Shown here one piece after another: positions 18,361-26,595 of a stretch of DNA of 64,000 bases. Position numbers and translations under genes: made by a program. Below the pieces are notes generated by a model, which saw only the letters and a program-made list of their open reading frames with translations, searched no databases and was not told the DNA's origin. The number at the start of each line of letters is the position of its first letter. Position 1 is the first letter of the stretch. The DNA is from Natronobeatus ordinarius (GTDB lineage Archaea > Halobacteriota > Halobacteria > Halobacteriales > Natrialbaceae), in assembly GCF_024362485.1 (NCBI RefSeq), contig NZ_CP101456.1, positions 1,922,001 to 1,986,000 on the forward strand, given 5' to 3'.

Positions 18361-20076
18361 ATGTCAGCATCGGGACTCCTGATCCACACCGCCACGTTCG
18401 TGGCGATCTTCGCGCTGCTCGCGCTCGGCTTGAACCTCAAGTTCGGCTACGCCGGGCTGCTCGACTTCGGGCACGTCGCGTTCTTCCTGGTCGGCGCGTA
18501 CGTGACCGCGCTGTTCGTCTTGCCGCCGCCCGACGCCTACCCAATCCAGACGTACGCGTTCGGGCTGGGACTGCCCTGGAGCGTCGGACTGCTCGCCGGC
18601 ACACTCGCGGCGGGACTGCTCGGCCTGCTGGTCGCGCTCCCTGCGATCAGGTTGCGCGCCGACTACCTCGCGATCGCGCTGCTCGGGGTCTCGGTCATCC
18701 TCGTGCGCATCGTGCAGACTGAGGGATGGCTCGCGAACGGCCCCGACTCGCTCCGCGGATTCGACCAGCCGTTGCGACACCTCTTCCCGCTCCCAGGCGA
18801 GACCCTCACGGCGGCGCTGGTCTTCGGCGCCGTCGTCTTCGTCGTCTGGTGCGTGCTCCTGTTCTTCGTGGCGAAGCTATCGATCCTCGACGCGCGCTCG
18901 ACGCTCGCCGAGCGCTCGTTACAGGGCTTGCTCGCCGTCGTCACGCTCGGCGTGGGATACGCTGCAGCGAGCCGTTCGCGTCGATCACGGGTCGATTCCG
19001 GCACCGAACAGGGCCACCTGGCGCTCGTGCGACCGTGGGATTACTGGCCGCTTTTCGCGGCCGCCCTCGCGCTGGGGGTGGTCGGTGCCGTCGGTTCGTT
19101 GGCCGGTTATCACACCTGGACGCTACTGGGACTGCTCGGCACGGCTTCGATCGCCACCTGGGTCGTCGCGGGCCTCAAGGTCCGGGAACACTACGCCGAC
19201 TACACCGCTCGCGAGGGGCTCTTCGGGCTGGTCATCGCCCTGGCCTTTTTGCTGACGCTCGCGCCCGCCCACCAGTTCGGTGAGGGCCACGGCGACGCGG
19301 TCTCCGCCGTCGCGACGGTGCTTACGCTCGTGCTGATCGCGGCGTTTCTCGCCGGTCTCTACCGCGCGTACCTCCGGTGGGAGGAGCTGTCGTTCGCGGG
19401 ATCGTTCCTCGGCGTCGTTGGCATCGCAACGGTCTGGCTGCTCACCATCCGGTACTTCGTTGTCTCGCTCCCCGGAACGTCCCTCTCGGGGATCAGGCTC
19501 TCTACGGAGCAGAACCTGCTCTGGCTCGTCGGCTTCAGCCCGGTCGGCTACGAACTCGACTACGGTCGATTCTTCCTCATCGCCGTCATCGCGACGGTCG
19601 CCGTCGTCTACGTCCTCATGGAGGCGACGGCGAAGTCGCCGTTCGGGCGCGTGCTCAAGTCGATCCGCGAGGACGAGGACGTCGCACTCGCGCTCGGGAA
19701 GAACACGTTCTCCTACAAGGTCCAGAGCATGGTGCTCGGAAGCGCCATCGCTGGCCTCGCCGGCGGGTACTACGCCATCTTCGTCCGGTCGCTGAACTAC
19801 GAGATGTTCCACCCCATCATCACGTTCATCGTCTTCCTCATGGTGATTCTCGGCGGGAAGGCGAACAACAAGGGCGTCATCCTCGGCGCGGCGATGTACT
19901 GGCTCTTCGTCCGGTTCACCATCGAGTTCGCGGACATGTTTCCGCCGGGCGTGGCGGGCCGGGTCACCATCCTTCGGAACGCCATCATCGGCCTCCTGCT
20001 GATCGGGATTCTGTACTATCGACCCTCGGGGCTGTGGGGGGAAGAACGGTTCCGCACGGAGGTGACGGGCGAATGA
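18361..20076 (+). CDS. livM: Branched-chain amino acid-type ABC transporter permease LivM
   Basis: 571 residues, much longer than usual LivM (about 320-420). The N-terminus (LALGLNLKFGYAGLLDFGHV then VGAYVTALF) and the C-terminus (ATAKSPFGRVLKSIREDEDV coupling loop, GKNTFSYKVQSMVLGSAIAG and PSGLWGEERFR) are canonical. Residues about 150-360 form a large insert with about six extra hydrophobic segments and a charged loop near 195-215 (SRSRRSRVDSGTEQGH). It begins four bases after livH and overlaps livG by four bases (ATGA), so the genes are cotranscribed and translationally coupled. Confidence 0.9.
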   Translation: MSASGLLIHTATFVAIFALLALGLNLKFGYAGLLDFGHVAFFLVGAYVTALFVLPPPDAYPIQTYAFGLGLPWSVGLLAGTLAAGLLGLLVALPAIRLRADYLAIALLGVSVILVRIVQTEGWLANGPDSLRGFDQPLRHLFPLPGETLTAALVFGAVVFVVWCVLLFFVAKLSILDARSTLAERSLQGLLAVVTLGVGYAAASRSRRSRVDSGTEQGHLALVRPWDYWPLFAAALALGVVGAVGSLAGYHTWTLLGLLGTASIATWVVAGLKVREHYADYTAREGLFGLVIALAFLLTLAPAHQFGEGHGDAVSAVATVLTLVLIAAFLAGLYRAYLRWEELSFAGSFLGVVGIATVWLLTIRYFVVSLPGTSLSGIRLSTEQNLLWLVGFSPVGYELDYGRFFLIAVIATVAVVYVLMEATAKSPFGRVLKSIREDEDVALALGKNTFSYKVQSMVLGSAIAGLAGGYYAIFVRSLNYEMFHPIITFIVFLMVILGGKANNKGVILGAAMYWLFVRFTIEFADMFPPGVAGRVTILRNAIIGLLLIGILYYRPSGLWGEERFRTEVTGE

Positions 20077-21101
20077 GCAAACCCGATGTCGAACGGACCG
20101 ACGCCCGCGAAGAAGTCGACGCCGACCAGGACGTCATCCTCGAGGTCCGCGACCTCCGGAAGACCTTCGACGGCATCGTGGCCGTCGACGACGCCTCGTT
20201 CGACCTCGAGCGCGGGAAGATCACCGGCCTGATCGGCCCCAACGGCGCGGGCAAGACCACCACGTTCAACCTGATCAGTGGTTTCTTCGACCCCGACGGC
20301 GGCGAGATCCTGTTCGAGGGCCGGGACTTGCGCGAGATCATGCGTCCGAGCAGCGCGGAGGAACGCATCTGGGTGGGCGCCGTCAGCGCAACCGGCGGGG
20401 CGCTTACGTTCGGCGCGGCGGCGACCCTCGGCGGCGGCCTTTCCGTGCTCGCGGGCGCGACCGCCCTCGGGCTCGGCGCGGGCGGCATCCTCGGCGCTGG
20501 CGCCTACTACGGCCAGGAGTGGGTCCGGCGTAACTACCTCGAGTACCGGCCGAACCGACCGTTCCAGGTGTCTCGAGCGGGACTCTCCCGGACGTTCCAG
20601 ATCACGCGCGAACTCCAGGGGATGACCGTCATGGAGAACATGCTGCTCGGCCCGCACGGGCAGCGCGGGGAGTCGCTGGTCAACGCGTGGCTCCGACCGC
20701 AATCTGTGAGCGAGGAGGAAGCCGAGATCCAGCGGCGGGCTCGAGCCCTCCTCGAACTGCTCCAGCTCGACCACCTGGCCGACGAGTACGCGGGGAACCT
20801 GAGTGGTGGCCAGCGGAAATTGCTCGAGCTGGGCCGCGTGCTCATGACGGACCCGGACCTGATCCTGCTCGACGAGCCCGTCGCGGGCGTCAACCCCACG
20901 CTCCAGGAGAATCTCTTAGAGCGGATTCAGGAGCTTCGCGACGAAGGTTACACCTTCTGCATCGTCGAACACGACATGGACGTGATCATGCGGATCAGCG
21001 ACGAGGTGATCGTGATGGACCAAGGGGCGGTGCTCGTCGAGGGCCCGCCGGAGATCGTTCGGACGGACGAACGCGTCATCGACGCGTACCTCGGAGGATA
21101 A
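20073..21101 (+). CDS. livG: Branched-chain amino acid-type ABC transporter ATPase LivG with hydrophobic insertion
   Basis: 342 residues against about 250-260 in typical LivG. The ATG at 20073 overlaps the livM stop. Walker A GPNGAGKT at 55-62, Q-loop RAGLSRTFQ at 168-176, signature LSGGQRK near 248-254, Walker B LILLDEP and switch His in FCIVEHDMDV are intact. Between GRDLREIM (83-90) and the Q-loop there is an extra segment of about 75 residues; residues about 101-148 are a Gly/Ala/Leu-rich stretch (GAVSATGGALTFGAAATLGG onward) long enough for two membrane-crossing or membrane-dipping helices. ATP hydrolysis should be retained. Confidence 0.92.
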   Translation: MSKPDVERTDAREEVDADQDVILEVRDLRKTFDGIVAVDDASFDLERGKITGLIGPNGAGKTTTFNLISGFFDPDGGEILFEGRDLREIMRPSSAEERIWVGAVSATGGALTFGAAATLGGGLSVLAGATALGLGAGGILGAGAYYGQEWVRRNYLEYRPNRPFQVSRAGLSRTFQITRELQGMTVMENMLLGPHGQRGESLVNAWLRPQSVSEEEAEIQRRARALLELLQLDHLADEYAGNLSGGQRKLLELGRVLMTDPDLILLDEPVAGVNPTLQENLLERIQELRDEGYTFCIVEHDMDVIMRISDEVIVMDQGAVLVEGPPEIVRTDERVIDAYLGG

Positions 21102-21102
21102 G

Positions 21103-21807
21103 ATGGCACTACTCGAAGCTCGGAACGTCGAGACCGGGTACGGCGACGCGAAAATCATCCACGGCGTCGACGTCGACGTCCACGCCGACGAACTGGTGAC
21201 GCTGATCGGTCCCAACGGGGCCGGGAAGTCAACCCTCATGAAGGCGCTGTTCGGCCTCATCGAGTGCTGGGACGGCACGGTCGAGTTCCGGGGTGAGAAC
21301 ATCACGAACGTGGAACCACACCTCGTCACCCGGAAGGGGATCTGCTACGTCCCACAGCTCGAGAACATTTTCCCGAGTCTGACCGTCCGAGAGAACCTCA
21401 ACATGGGCGCCTACATCCTGGACGAGGTTCCCGAGGCGGCGCTTCGCGACGTCTACGATCGCTTCCCGATCCTCGAGGAGCGAGCGAACCAGGTCGCTGG
21501 CACGCTGAGCGGCGGCCAGCGCCAGATGCTCGCGATGGGGCGCGGCCTGATGGTCGATCCCGACGTGCTGTTCATCGACGAGCCGAGCGCCGGCCTGGCG
21601 CCGGATCTCGTCGACGAGGTCTTCGAGAAAATCGTCGAGATCAGAGACGACGGGACGGCGGTGCTCTTCGTCGAGCAAAACGCCCGAAAGGCCCTCCAGA
21701 TCTCCGAACGCGGCTACGTCCTCGAGATGGGCAGGAATCGGTTCGAGGGGTCGGGAGACGAATTGCTCCAGAACGAGGAGGTCGAGCAACTCTACCTCGG
21801 CGGCTGA
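21103..21807 (+). CDS. livF: Branched-chain amino acid-type ABC transporter ATPase LivF
   Basis: 234 residues, normal length. Walker A GPNGAGKS near 36-43, Q-loop region GICYVPQLENIFPSLTVREN, signature LSGGQRQMLAMGRGLM, Walker B VLFIDEPSAGLAP and switch AVLFVEQNARKAL, where the LivF-type Gln-Asn replaces the switch His region, as is typical for LivF. One base separates it from livG. It completes the ATPase heterodimer of the transporter; livJ follows in convergent orientation. Confidence 0.93.
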   Translation: MALLEARNVETGYGDAKIIHGVDVDVHADELVTLIGPNGAGKSTLMKALFGLIECWDGTVEFRGENITNVEPHLVTRKGICYVPQLENIFPSLTVRENLNMGAYILDEVPEAALRDVYDRFPILEERANQVAGTLSGGQRQMLAMGRGLMVDPDVLFIDEPSAGLAPDLVDEVFEKIVEIRDDGTAVLFVEQNARKALQISERGYVLEMGRNRFEGSGDELLQNEEVEQLYLGG

Positions 21808-21856
21808 TGGCTCTCCCTCGGCTGACGAGGGCCGCGCATCCGCGCGACCTCGAGTT

Positions 21857-21930
21857 CCTGTGACGACTCCCTCGATCGAACGTCGTCGGCCAGTTCTCCT
21901 GTGACGACTCCCTCGATCGAACGTCGTCGG
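21857..21930. repeat. Direct repeat of 33 bp between livF and livJ
   Basis: Positions 21857-21889 and 21898-21930 are identical over 33 bp (beginning CCTGTGACGACTCCCTCGAT), giving a 41-bp period. They occupy the convergent gap between livF and livJ, where bidirectional termination is expected. No open frame explains them. A recent tandem duplication is the simplest reading. Confidence 0.85.
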
Positions 21931-21970
21931 ACAGTTCCACGAGAGGTCCCGACGAATGTCGGCTCCCGAA

Positions 21971-23224
21971 TCAGTCGATCAGCCCCTCGAACTCCTCGGA
22001 TGGGATCGTCTCGAGCGATTCGGTTTCGCCGTCGCTGATCTGCAAGATTGCGAACTGGTTCAGGTTCTCGACGTTCTCGGTCATCTCGATCGGGCTCGAG
22101 GCGCCGATGTACTTGATCTCCTCGCCGTCGTCGAGGAGCTCGACTGCCCGATCGAACTCGCCGACGGTTACCTCCTCACCCGGTTCGTTGGCGACGTCGA
22201 GGATGTTCGCCGCGATCGCCTCTCCCGTCGGCTCGCCGCCAGCGTGCATCGCCAGCGCCTGGAGGAAGAGTGCGTCGTAGGAGTGTGGAGCGAACAGCGT
22301 GACCTCGTCGCGGGGGAACGTTTCTTCGAACGCCTCCGCGCCGACGGTCTCTTCGGGGTCGGGCGTCGTCAGGTAGAACCCCTCGAGCTGGTCCGAGAGC
22401 CCGGCGATGAACTCGGGGTCGTTCAGCCCCTCGCTGAGGACCCACTCGCCGCCGTAGCCCCCCTCGTCCCACTGGATCATGATCGTCTCCCCCTCTCCGG
22501 GGTAGCCGATGAACCCGATGGCGTCCGGATCGGGCTCGAACAGCGCGTCGAGCGTGGACGTGAAGTCGGTCGCTTCGGGATCGTAGCCCACGGACGACAC
22601 CGTCTCGCCCTCGAAGTTCTCCTCCGCGACCGACGCGAGGCCCTCCCCGTACGGGTTGTCGATGTACAGGAAGCCGGCGGTGTCTGCCTCGAGGTAGTCG
22701 TCCATCGTCCGAGCCATCACGACGCCCTGCTGGGCGTCGTTGGGCGCCGTCCGGCCAAAGTACTTCAGGTCGCCGACCCACCCCAGGTCCGCGAAGATGG
22801 GGCTCGTACTCGCGGGGCTAACCATCATCACGCGATCGTCGGCGACGACCTCGGCGATCGGCGCCGAGACGCCGCTCGAGGCCGCGCCGACGAAGCCGAC
22901 GATGTTCTGTTCTGCGACGAGGCCCGCGTATCGGTCGACGCCCGCCTCCGGACGCGTTTCGCTGTCCCGGTTGTGGATCGTGATCTCGGCGCCAAGGGGT
23001 CCGCCAGCCTCGTTCGCGTGCTCGACCGCGAGGTTCACGGCGTCTTCCATGCCGGCACCGTAGGCCTCGAGTTCGCCCGTGATCGGGAGAATCGATCCCA
23101 TCGGAATGTCCTGCTGGAGGCCGCGAACGGCTCCCACGTAGCCCGGTCCGCCCGCCAGTCCGATCCCGGCGGCCACACCAGTCACCTTCAGGTACGTGCG
23201 TCGTGTAGTGCGCTTCTCTCCCAT
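21971..23224 (-). CDS. livJ: ABC transporter substrate-binding protein (Leu/Ile/Val-binding family)
   Basis: 417 residues from the ATG at 23224, giving a Tat signal (MGEKRTTRRTYLKVTGVAAG). The mature part is a type I periplasmic-binding fold: MGSILPITGELEAYGAGMED, LAVEHANEAGGPLGAEITI, IVGFVGAASSGVSAPIAEVV, DRVMMVSPASTSP, DAIGFIGYPGEGETIMIQWD and TLFAPHSYDALFLQALAMHA. No lipobox Cys is obvious; it may stay attached through an uncleaved signal or be released. It is convergent with livHMGF rather than part of that operon, so its expression is separately controlled. A 7-bp inverted repeat sits directly before the start. Confidence 0.9.
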   Translation of the reverse strand: MGEKRTTRRTYLKVTGVAAGIGLAGGPGYVGAVRGLQQDIPMGSILPITGELEAYGAGMEDAVNLAVEHANEAGGPLGAEITIHNRDSETRPEAGVDRYAGLVAEQNIVGFVGAASSGVSAPIAEVVADDRVMMVSPASTSPIFADLGWVGDLKYFGRTAPNDAQQGVVMARTMDDYLEADTAGFLYIDNPYGEGLASVAEENFEGETVSSVGYDPEATDFTSTLDALFEPDPDAIGFIGYPGEGETIMIQWDEGGYGGEWVLSEGLNDPEFIAGLSDQLEGFYLTTPDPEETVGAEAFEETFPRDEVTLFAPHSYDALFLQALAMHAGGEPTGEAIAANILDVANEPGEEVTVGEFDRAVELLDDGEEIKYIGASSPIEMTENVENLNQFAILQISDGETESLETIPSEEFEGLID

Positions 23225-23225
23225 G

Positions 23226-23270
23226 ACGCTAGCTAGCACTGTACAATAGGGCAAAAAACGTGTCTAGCGT
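23226..23270 (-). promoter_or_regulatory. Inverted repeat in the livJ promoter
   Basis: ACGCTAG (23226-23232) and CTAGCGT (23264-23270) are perfect inverted arms, starting one base upstream of the livJ start codon. The AT-rich stretch between them (GTACAATAGGGCAAAAAACG on the + strand) could hold the TATA element. This is a plausible operator for substrate-dependent control. The remaining gap to 23460 has no clear gene. Confidence 0.4.
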
Positions 23271-23460
23271 TAATAGATAGTTACGCGGATAATTTACCAT
23301 TAGCGCACGTTACCGAAACACACTGTCTGCTCCGACAATACGGTTCTGTCCGCAGACGGGCGAATCAGGGTTCTCGGATGCGTTTCCGGTTCGGTTGCGA
23401 TTGACTCCTCGATTGCCTCGAGTGTGGGGGTTTTCCTTCCAGTGGCCGCTACGCACACGT

Positions 23461-23709
23461 ATGAGCGAGTTGCCAGCCGAACTGAAAGCGGCGTTCGAAA
23501 GTCAGGGCTACGACGTCGGATCGGCGACCGAGAACCGCGACCAGCTCCGCGTGACGATCCTCGAGCGCGGCGCGCCGGCAGACGAGTTGCGATCGGTCGT
23601 CCACGACGTCGTCGGTGAAGACCGCGTCCGCGGGATGAACGTCTCGACCGAGACGCTCGAGGGACAGGACGTAGTCTCCACGGTGGTGTCGGTTCGCTAC
23701 CGCTCCTGA
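23461..23709 (+). CDS. Small conserved haloarchaeal protein
   Basis: 82 residues from the ATG at 23461 (MSELPAELKAAFESQGYDVG). Pattern helix - strand (QLRVTILERGA) - helix (ADELRSVVHDVVGE) - strand (GMNVSTETLEG) - strand (VVSTVVSVRYRS) suggests a compact alpha/beta domain. No motif or cysteine gives a function. It stands alone, convergent with the aminopeptidase gene, with a 24-bp gap. Confidence 0.7.
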   Translation: MSELPAELKAAFESQGYDVGSATENRDQLRVTILERGAPADELRSVVHDVVGEDRVRGMNVSTETLEGQDVVSTVVSVRYRS

Positions 23710-23733
23710 GCGATCGGAGGAGGCGATCCCGGC

Positions 23734-24804
23734 TCAAAGGGTGTAGTCGAACTTCCCGTCTTCGGTCTCGAGGAACGCCTCGAGGAGGTCGATCGTTCCG
23801 GCGACGTCGTCGACGTGAGCGGCCTCGGTGGGCGTGTGGAGGTACCGCGTTGGGACCGAGATCGCACCGACAGGTTTCGCGCCGTAGCTGTGCTGGAAGC
23901 CCGCGGTGTCGGTGCCGCCGGCGGGGAGCACCTCGAGCTGGTAGTCGATCCCGCGCGCTTCGGCCACCGATCGCAGCCGCTTGTGGACCTTGGGGCTGGT
24001 GATGACGCTCGAGTCTTTGAGCTTGATCGCTGTTCCCTCGCCGAGCCGAGTGACGTGTTCGCCTTTCTTGAACTCGGGCACGTCGTTGGCGACGGTAACG
24101 TCGAGGGCGATCGCCAGATCCGGGTCGATGTCGACGCCGAGCGCGCGGGCACCGCGGAGGCCGACTTCCTCCTGGACGGTGGCGGCGAAGTGGATCGTCA
24201 CGTCCGGCGCTTCGATCCGGCGGGCGGCCTCGAGCATGGCGAACAGGCAGACGCGGTCGTCGAGCGCCTTCCCGGTGACGGTGTCGCCGACGCGTTCGGT
24301 CCGCGCGTCCAGGGTTACGAGGTCACCCGGGGAGACCCGTTCGTTCGCGGTCTCGGCCGGGAGCCCGAGGTCGACGTAGACGTCCTCGACGTCGGGCGTC
24401 TTCTCGCGTTCCTCCTCGTCCAGCGTGTGCGGCGGCGGTGAGCCGATGATCCCTGGCAGGTCGCCGTCGTCGGTGTGGACGGTGACTCGCTGGGCTTTCA
24501 GGATGCGGGCATCCCAGCCGCCGAGCGGGTCGAGCTTGAGGAAGCCGTGTGTGTCGTCCTTGTCGCTCGTGACGTGTCGGACCATGAAGCCGATCTCGTC
24601 CATGTGGGCGGCGACGGCGACCGAGTACTCCGAGGCGCCCTCGAGCGTGCCGACGACGTTTCCCATCGCGTCCGTCCGGACCGTATCGACCGAGTCTTCG
24701 AACTCGCGTCGAACGACGTCTCGGATCCGATCCTCGTAGCCGGGGACGCCGCGTTCTTCGGTCAGTTCGGTCAGCAGGTCGAAGTCGAGCGTCTCCTCTG
24801 CCAT
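23734..24804 (-). CDS. M42 family metallopeptidase (aminopeptidase/endoglucanase-like)
   Basis: 356 residues, the usual length. The binuclear metal centre is complete: AAHMDEIG (His ligand near residue 67), GKALDDRVC (bridging Asp near 180), TVQEEVGLRG (catalytic Glu and ligand Glu near 211-213), IALDVTVAND (Asp near 236) and VPTRYLHTPTEA (last His near 320). Such enzymes form cytosolic dodecameric TET-type shells that trim peptides from N-termini. The substrate preference cannot be read. Single gene, minus strand. Confidence 0.92.
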   Translation of the reverse strand: MAEETLDFDLLTELTEERGVPGYEDRIRDVVRREFEDSVDTVRTDAMGNVVGTLEGASEYSVAVAAHMDEIGFMVRHVTSDKDDTHGFLKLDPLGGWDARILKAQRVTVHTDDGDLPGIIGSPPPHTLDEEEREKTPDVEDVYVDLGLPAETANERVSPGDLVTLDARTERVGDTVTGKALDDRVCLFAMLEAARRIEAPDVTIHFAATVQEEVGLRGARALGVDIDPDLAIALDVTVANDVPEFKKGEHVTRLGEGTAIKLKDSSVITSPKVHKRLRSVAEARGIDYQLEVLPAGGTDTAGFQHSYGAKPVGAISVPTRYLHTPTEAAHVDDVAGTIDLLEAFLETEDGKFDYTL

Positions 24805-24938
24805 GCCCGTTTCTGGGCGAGTTCCCGTGATAAACCTGCGGAAGGCGGCCGTTCAGTCGTGACGGCCGATCGACACGGGTCTCGAGGTTCGAACGTCAAC
24901 CGCGAGCTTTTAGCAGGTCGGTTTGCTAGACCGTGTGT

Positions 24939-26105
24939 ATGAGCGACGTACGAGTAGCCGGCGTCGGCCTCACGGAGTTCGGGAGTAGTCCCGAGCGAAC
25001 GGGGCGTGACCTCTTCGCGGAGGCGAGTATCGAGGCGTTCGAGGATGCAGGCGTTCCGCGTGAGGACGTCGAGGCGCTCTTCTACGGCAACTTCATGGGC
25101 GAACTGGCCGAACACCAGGGCCACCAGGGACCGCTGATGGCCGAGGCGGCGGGCGTGCACGCCCCCGCGACGCGGCTCGAGTCAGCCTGCGCGTCTGGCG
25201 GGGTGGCCGTCCGCGAGGCAGTCAGCCGAATCCGCAATGGCGAGCACGACGTCGTCCTCGTCGGCGGCGCCGAACGCATGACCAACCTCGGCACCGGCGG
25301 CGCGACCGAAGCGCTCGCCATCGCCGCCGACGACCTCTGGGAGGTTCGCGCGGGCGTGACCTTCCCCGGTGCGTACGCGCTGATGGCCCAGGCGTACTTC
25401 GAGGAGTTCGGCGGCGAGCGCGAGGACCTCGCCCACGTCGCCGTCAAGAACCACGAGAACGCCGTCCCGAACGAGAAGGCCCAGTATCGGCGCGCGATCG
25501 AGGTCGACGACGTCCTCGAGGCGCCGATGGTTTCTGCACCACTCGGCCTCTACGACGCCTGTCCAATCTCCGACGGCGCCGCAGCGGTCGTCCTCACGAG
25601 CGAGGCCTACGCCGCCGAACACGACCTCGAGGCCCCCGTCGCAATCACCGGCTCGGGACAGGGCGGCGACCGGATCGCCCTTCAGGACCGAACGCATCTC
25701 TCGCAGTCGCCTGCAGCCCGCGAGGCGGGCGCGGAGGCGTACGCCGACGCCGGGATCAGTGCCGCGGACGTCGAGGTCGCTGAGGTCCACGACTGCTTCA
25801 CGATCGCCGAGGTACTCGCTCTCGAGGCGCTGGACCTCGCGCCCGTCGGCGAGGGGATCACGGCCGCTCGAGACGGGCTGACGACCGCCGACGGCGACCT
25901 CCCGGTGAACCTCTCGGGCGGGCTGAAAGCCAAGGGTCACCCCGTCGGCGCGACCGGTGCGGCGCAGGTCGCCGAGCTGACGGCACTGCTCCGCGGGGAC
26001 CACCCCAACAGCGACCACGTCGACGACGCGACGGTCGGCCTGACGCACAACGCGGGTGGGACGGTCGCGAGTGCGGTCGTTCACGTACTGGAGGTGGTCG
26101 CATGA
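24939..26105 (+). CDS. Thiolase family protein (acyl-CoA acetyltransferase)
   Basis: 388 residues from the ATG at 24939, with a TTTTAG box about 27 bp upstream. Nucleophile Cys84 in ESACASGGVAVREA, HDCFTIAEVLALE and the C-terminal NLSGGLKAKGHPVGATGAAQ with the catalytic His identify the SCP-x-like archaeal thiolase family. In archaea such thiolases partner with a DUF35 OB-fold protein, and this gene is followed by one (26212-26595). Likely acetoacetyl-CoA formation for the mevalonate pathway or beta-oxidation; which one is uncertain. The stop overlaps a micro-ORF by ATGA. Confidence 0.9.
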   Translation: MSDVRVAGVGLTEFGSSPERTGRDLFAEASIEAFEDAGVPREDVEALFYGNFMGELAEHQGHQGPLMAEAAGVHAPATRLESACASGGVAVREAVSRIRNGEHDVVLVGGAERMTNLGTGGATEALAIAADDLWEVRAGVTFPGAYALMAQAYFEEFGGEREDLAHVAVKNHENAVPNEKAQYRRAIEVDDVLEAPMVSAPLGLYDACPISDGAAAVVLTSEAYAAEHDLEAPVAITGSGQGGDRIALQDRTHLSQSPAAREAGAEAYADAGISAADVEVAEVHDCFTIAEVLALEALDLAPVGEGITAARDGLTTADGDLPVNLSGGLKAKGHPVGATGAAQVAELTALLRGDHPNSDHVDDATVGLTHNAGGTVASAVVHVLEVVA

Positions 26106-26215
26106 ACGGAGTGAATGCGATTACGCCAGAGCTTTGCTCTGGAGGTGGTCGCATGAGCGAACGCCGTGAGCGAATGCGATTACGCCAGAGCTTCGCTCTG
26201 GAGGTGAGAGAATGA
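26090..26215 (+). repeat. Duplicated hairpin/ribosome-binding-site linker between thiolase and DUF35 genes
   Basis: GGAGGTGGTCGCATGA occurs at 26090 and 26141, and a variant GGAGGTGAGAGAATGA at 26200. The 22-bp block starting GAATGCGATTACGCCAGAGC occurs at 26113-26134 and 26172-26193. Each block ends in a 7-bp-stem hairpin, CCAGAGC-TTT-GCTCTGG (26126-26142) and CCAGAGC-TTC-GCTCTGG (26185-26201), whose right arm contains the first two bases of GGAGGT. The hairpins could partly hide each Shine-Dalgarno site. Confidence 0.8.
26102..26215 (+). CDS. Micro-ORF coupling thiolase to DUF35 gene
   Basis: 37 residues, beginning MNGVNAITPELCSGGGRMSE. Its ATG overlaps the thiolase stop (ATGA) and its own TGA overlaps the ATG of the DUF35 gene (ATGA). 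The composition of the second half (ERRERMRLRQSFALEVRE) is basic and unlike haloarchaeal proteins, so it is more likely a by-product of the local duplication or a translational relay than a functional peptide. Confidence 0.3.
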   Translation: MNGVNAITPELCSGGGRMSERRERMRLRQSFALEVRE

Positions 26216-26595
26216 GCGACGCACGAGACGCCGGCTACGACGACTGGCTCGAGGCCGTCGAGGAGGGCGAGCCCTACTATCTCGAGTGTCCCGAGGGGCA
26301 CGGCTCGCTGCCGCCCCGTCGCGTCTGTCCCGACTGTGGCGCGACCGACCTCGAGGAGACGCCGCTGCCGGCGGCGGGCGAAATCGCGACGTTCACGATC
26401 ACGCACGTTCCGACGCCATCGTTCGCCGACGACGCGCCCTACGTCGTCGGCGTCGCCGACTTCGGCCCCGTGCGGATCACCGGCCAGGTCGTCGGGGTCG
26501 ATCCGACGGCCGTCGAGACGGGGACGGCCGTCGAACTCGAGGTTGCGACGTCGGAGACGACGGGCGATCGAGTGCTGGCGCTCCGACCGCGGTAG
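26212..26595 (+). CDS. Zn-ribbon OB-fold protein (DUF35)
   Basis: 127 residues. The N-terminal zinc ribbon has two pairs, an incomplete one at LECPEGHGSLPPRR (Cys plus His) and CPDCGATDL. The C-terminal OB fold follows (ATFTITHVPTPSFADDAPY, VGVADFGPVRITGQVVG). DUF35 proteins bridge thiolase and HMG-CoA synthase in archaeal complexes that channel acetoacetyl-CoA; here the thiolase is directly upstream. HMG-CoA synthase is not in the window. The start at 26212 is set by overlap with the micro-ORF stop and the GGAGGTG site 12 bp before. Confidence 0.88.
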   Translation: MSDARDAGYDDWLEAVEEGEPYYLECPEGHGSLPPRRVCPDCGATDLEETPLPAAGEIATFTITHVPTPSFADDAPYVVGVADFGPVRITGQVVGVDPTAVETGTAVELEVATSETTGDRVLALRPR

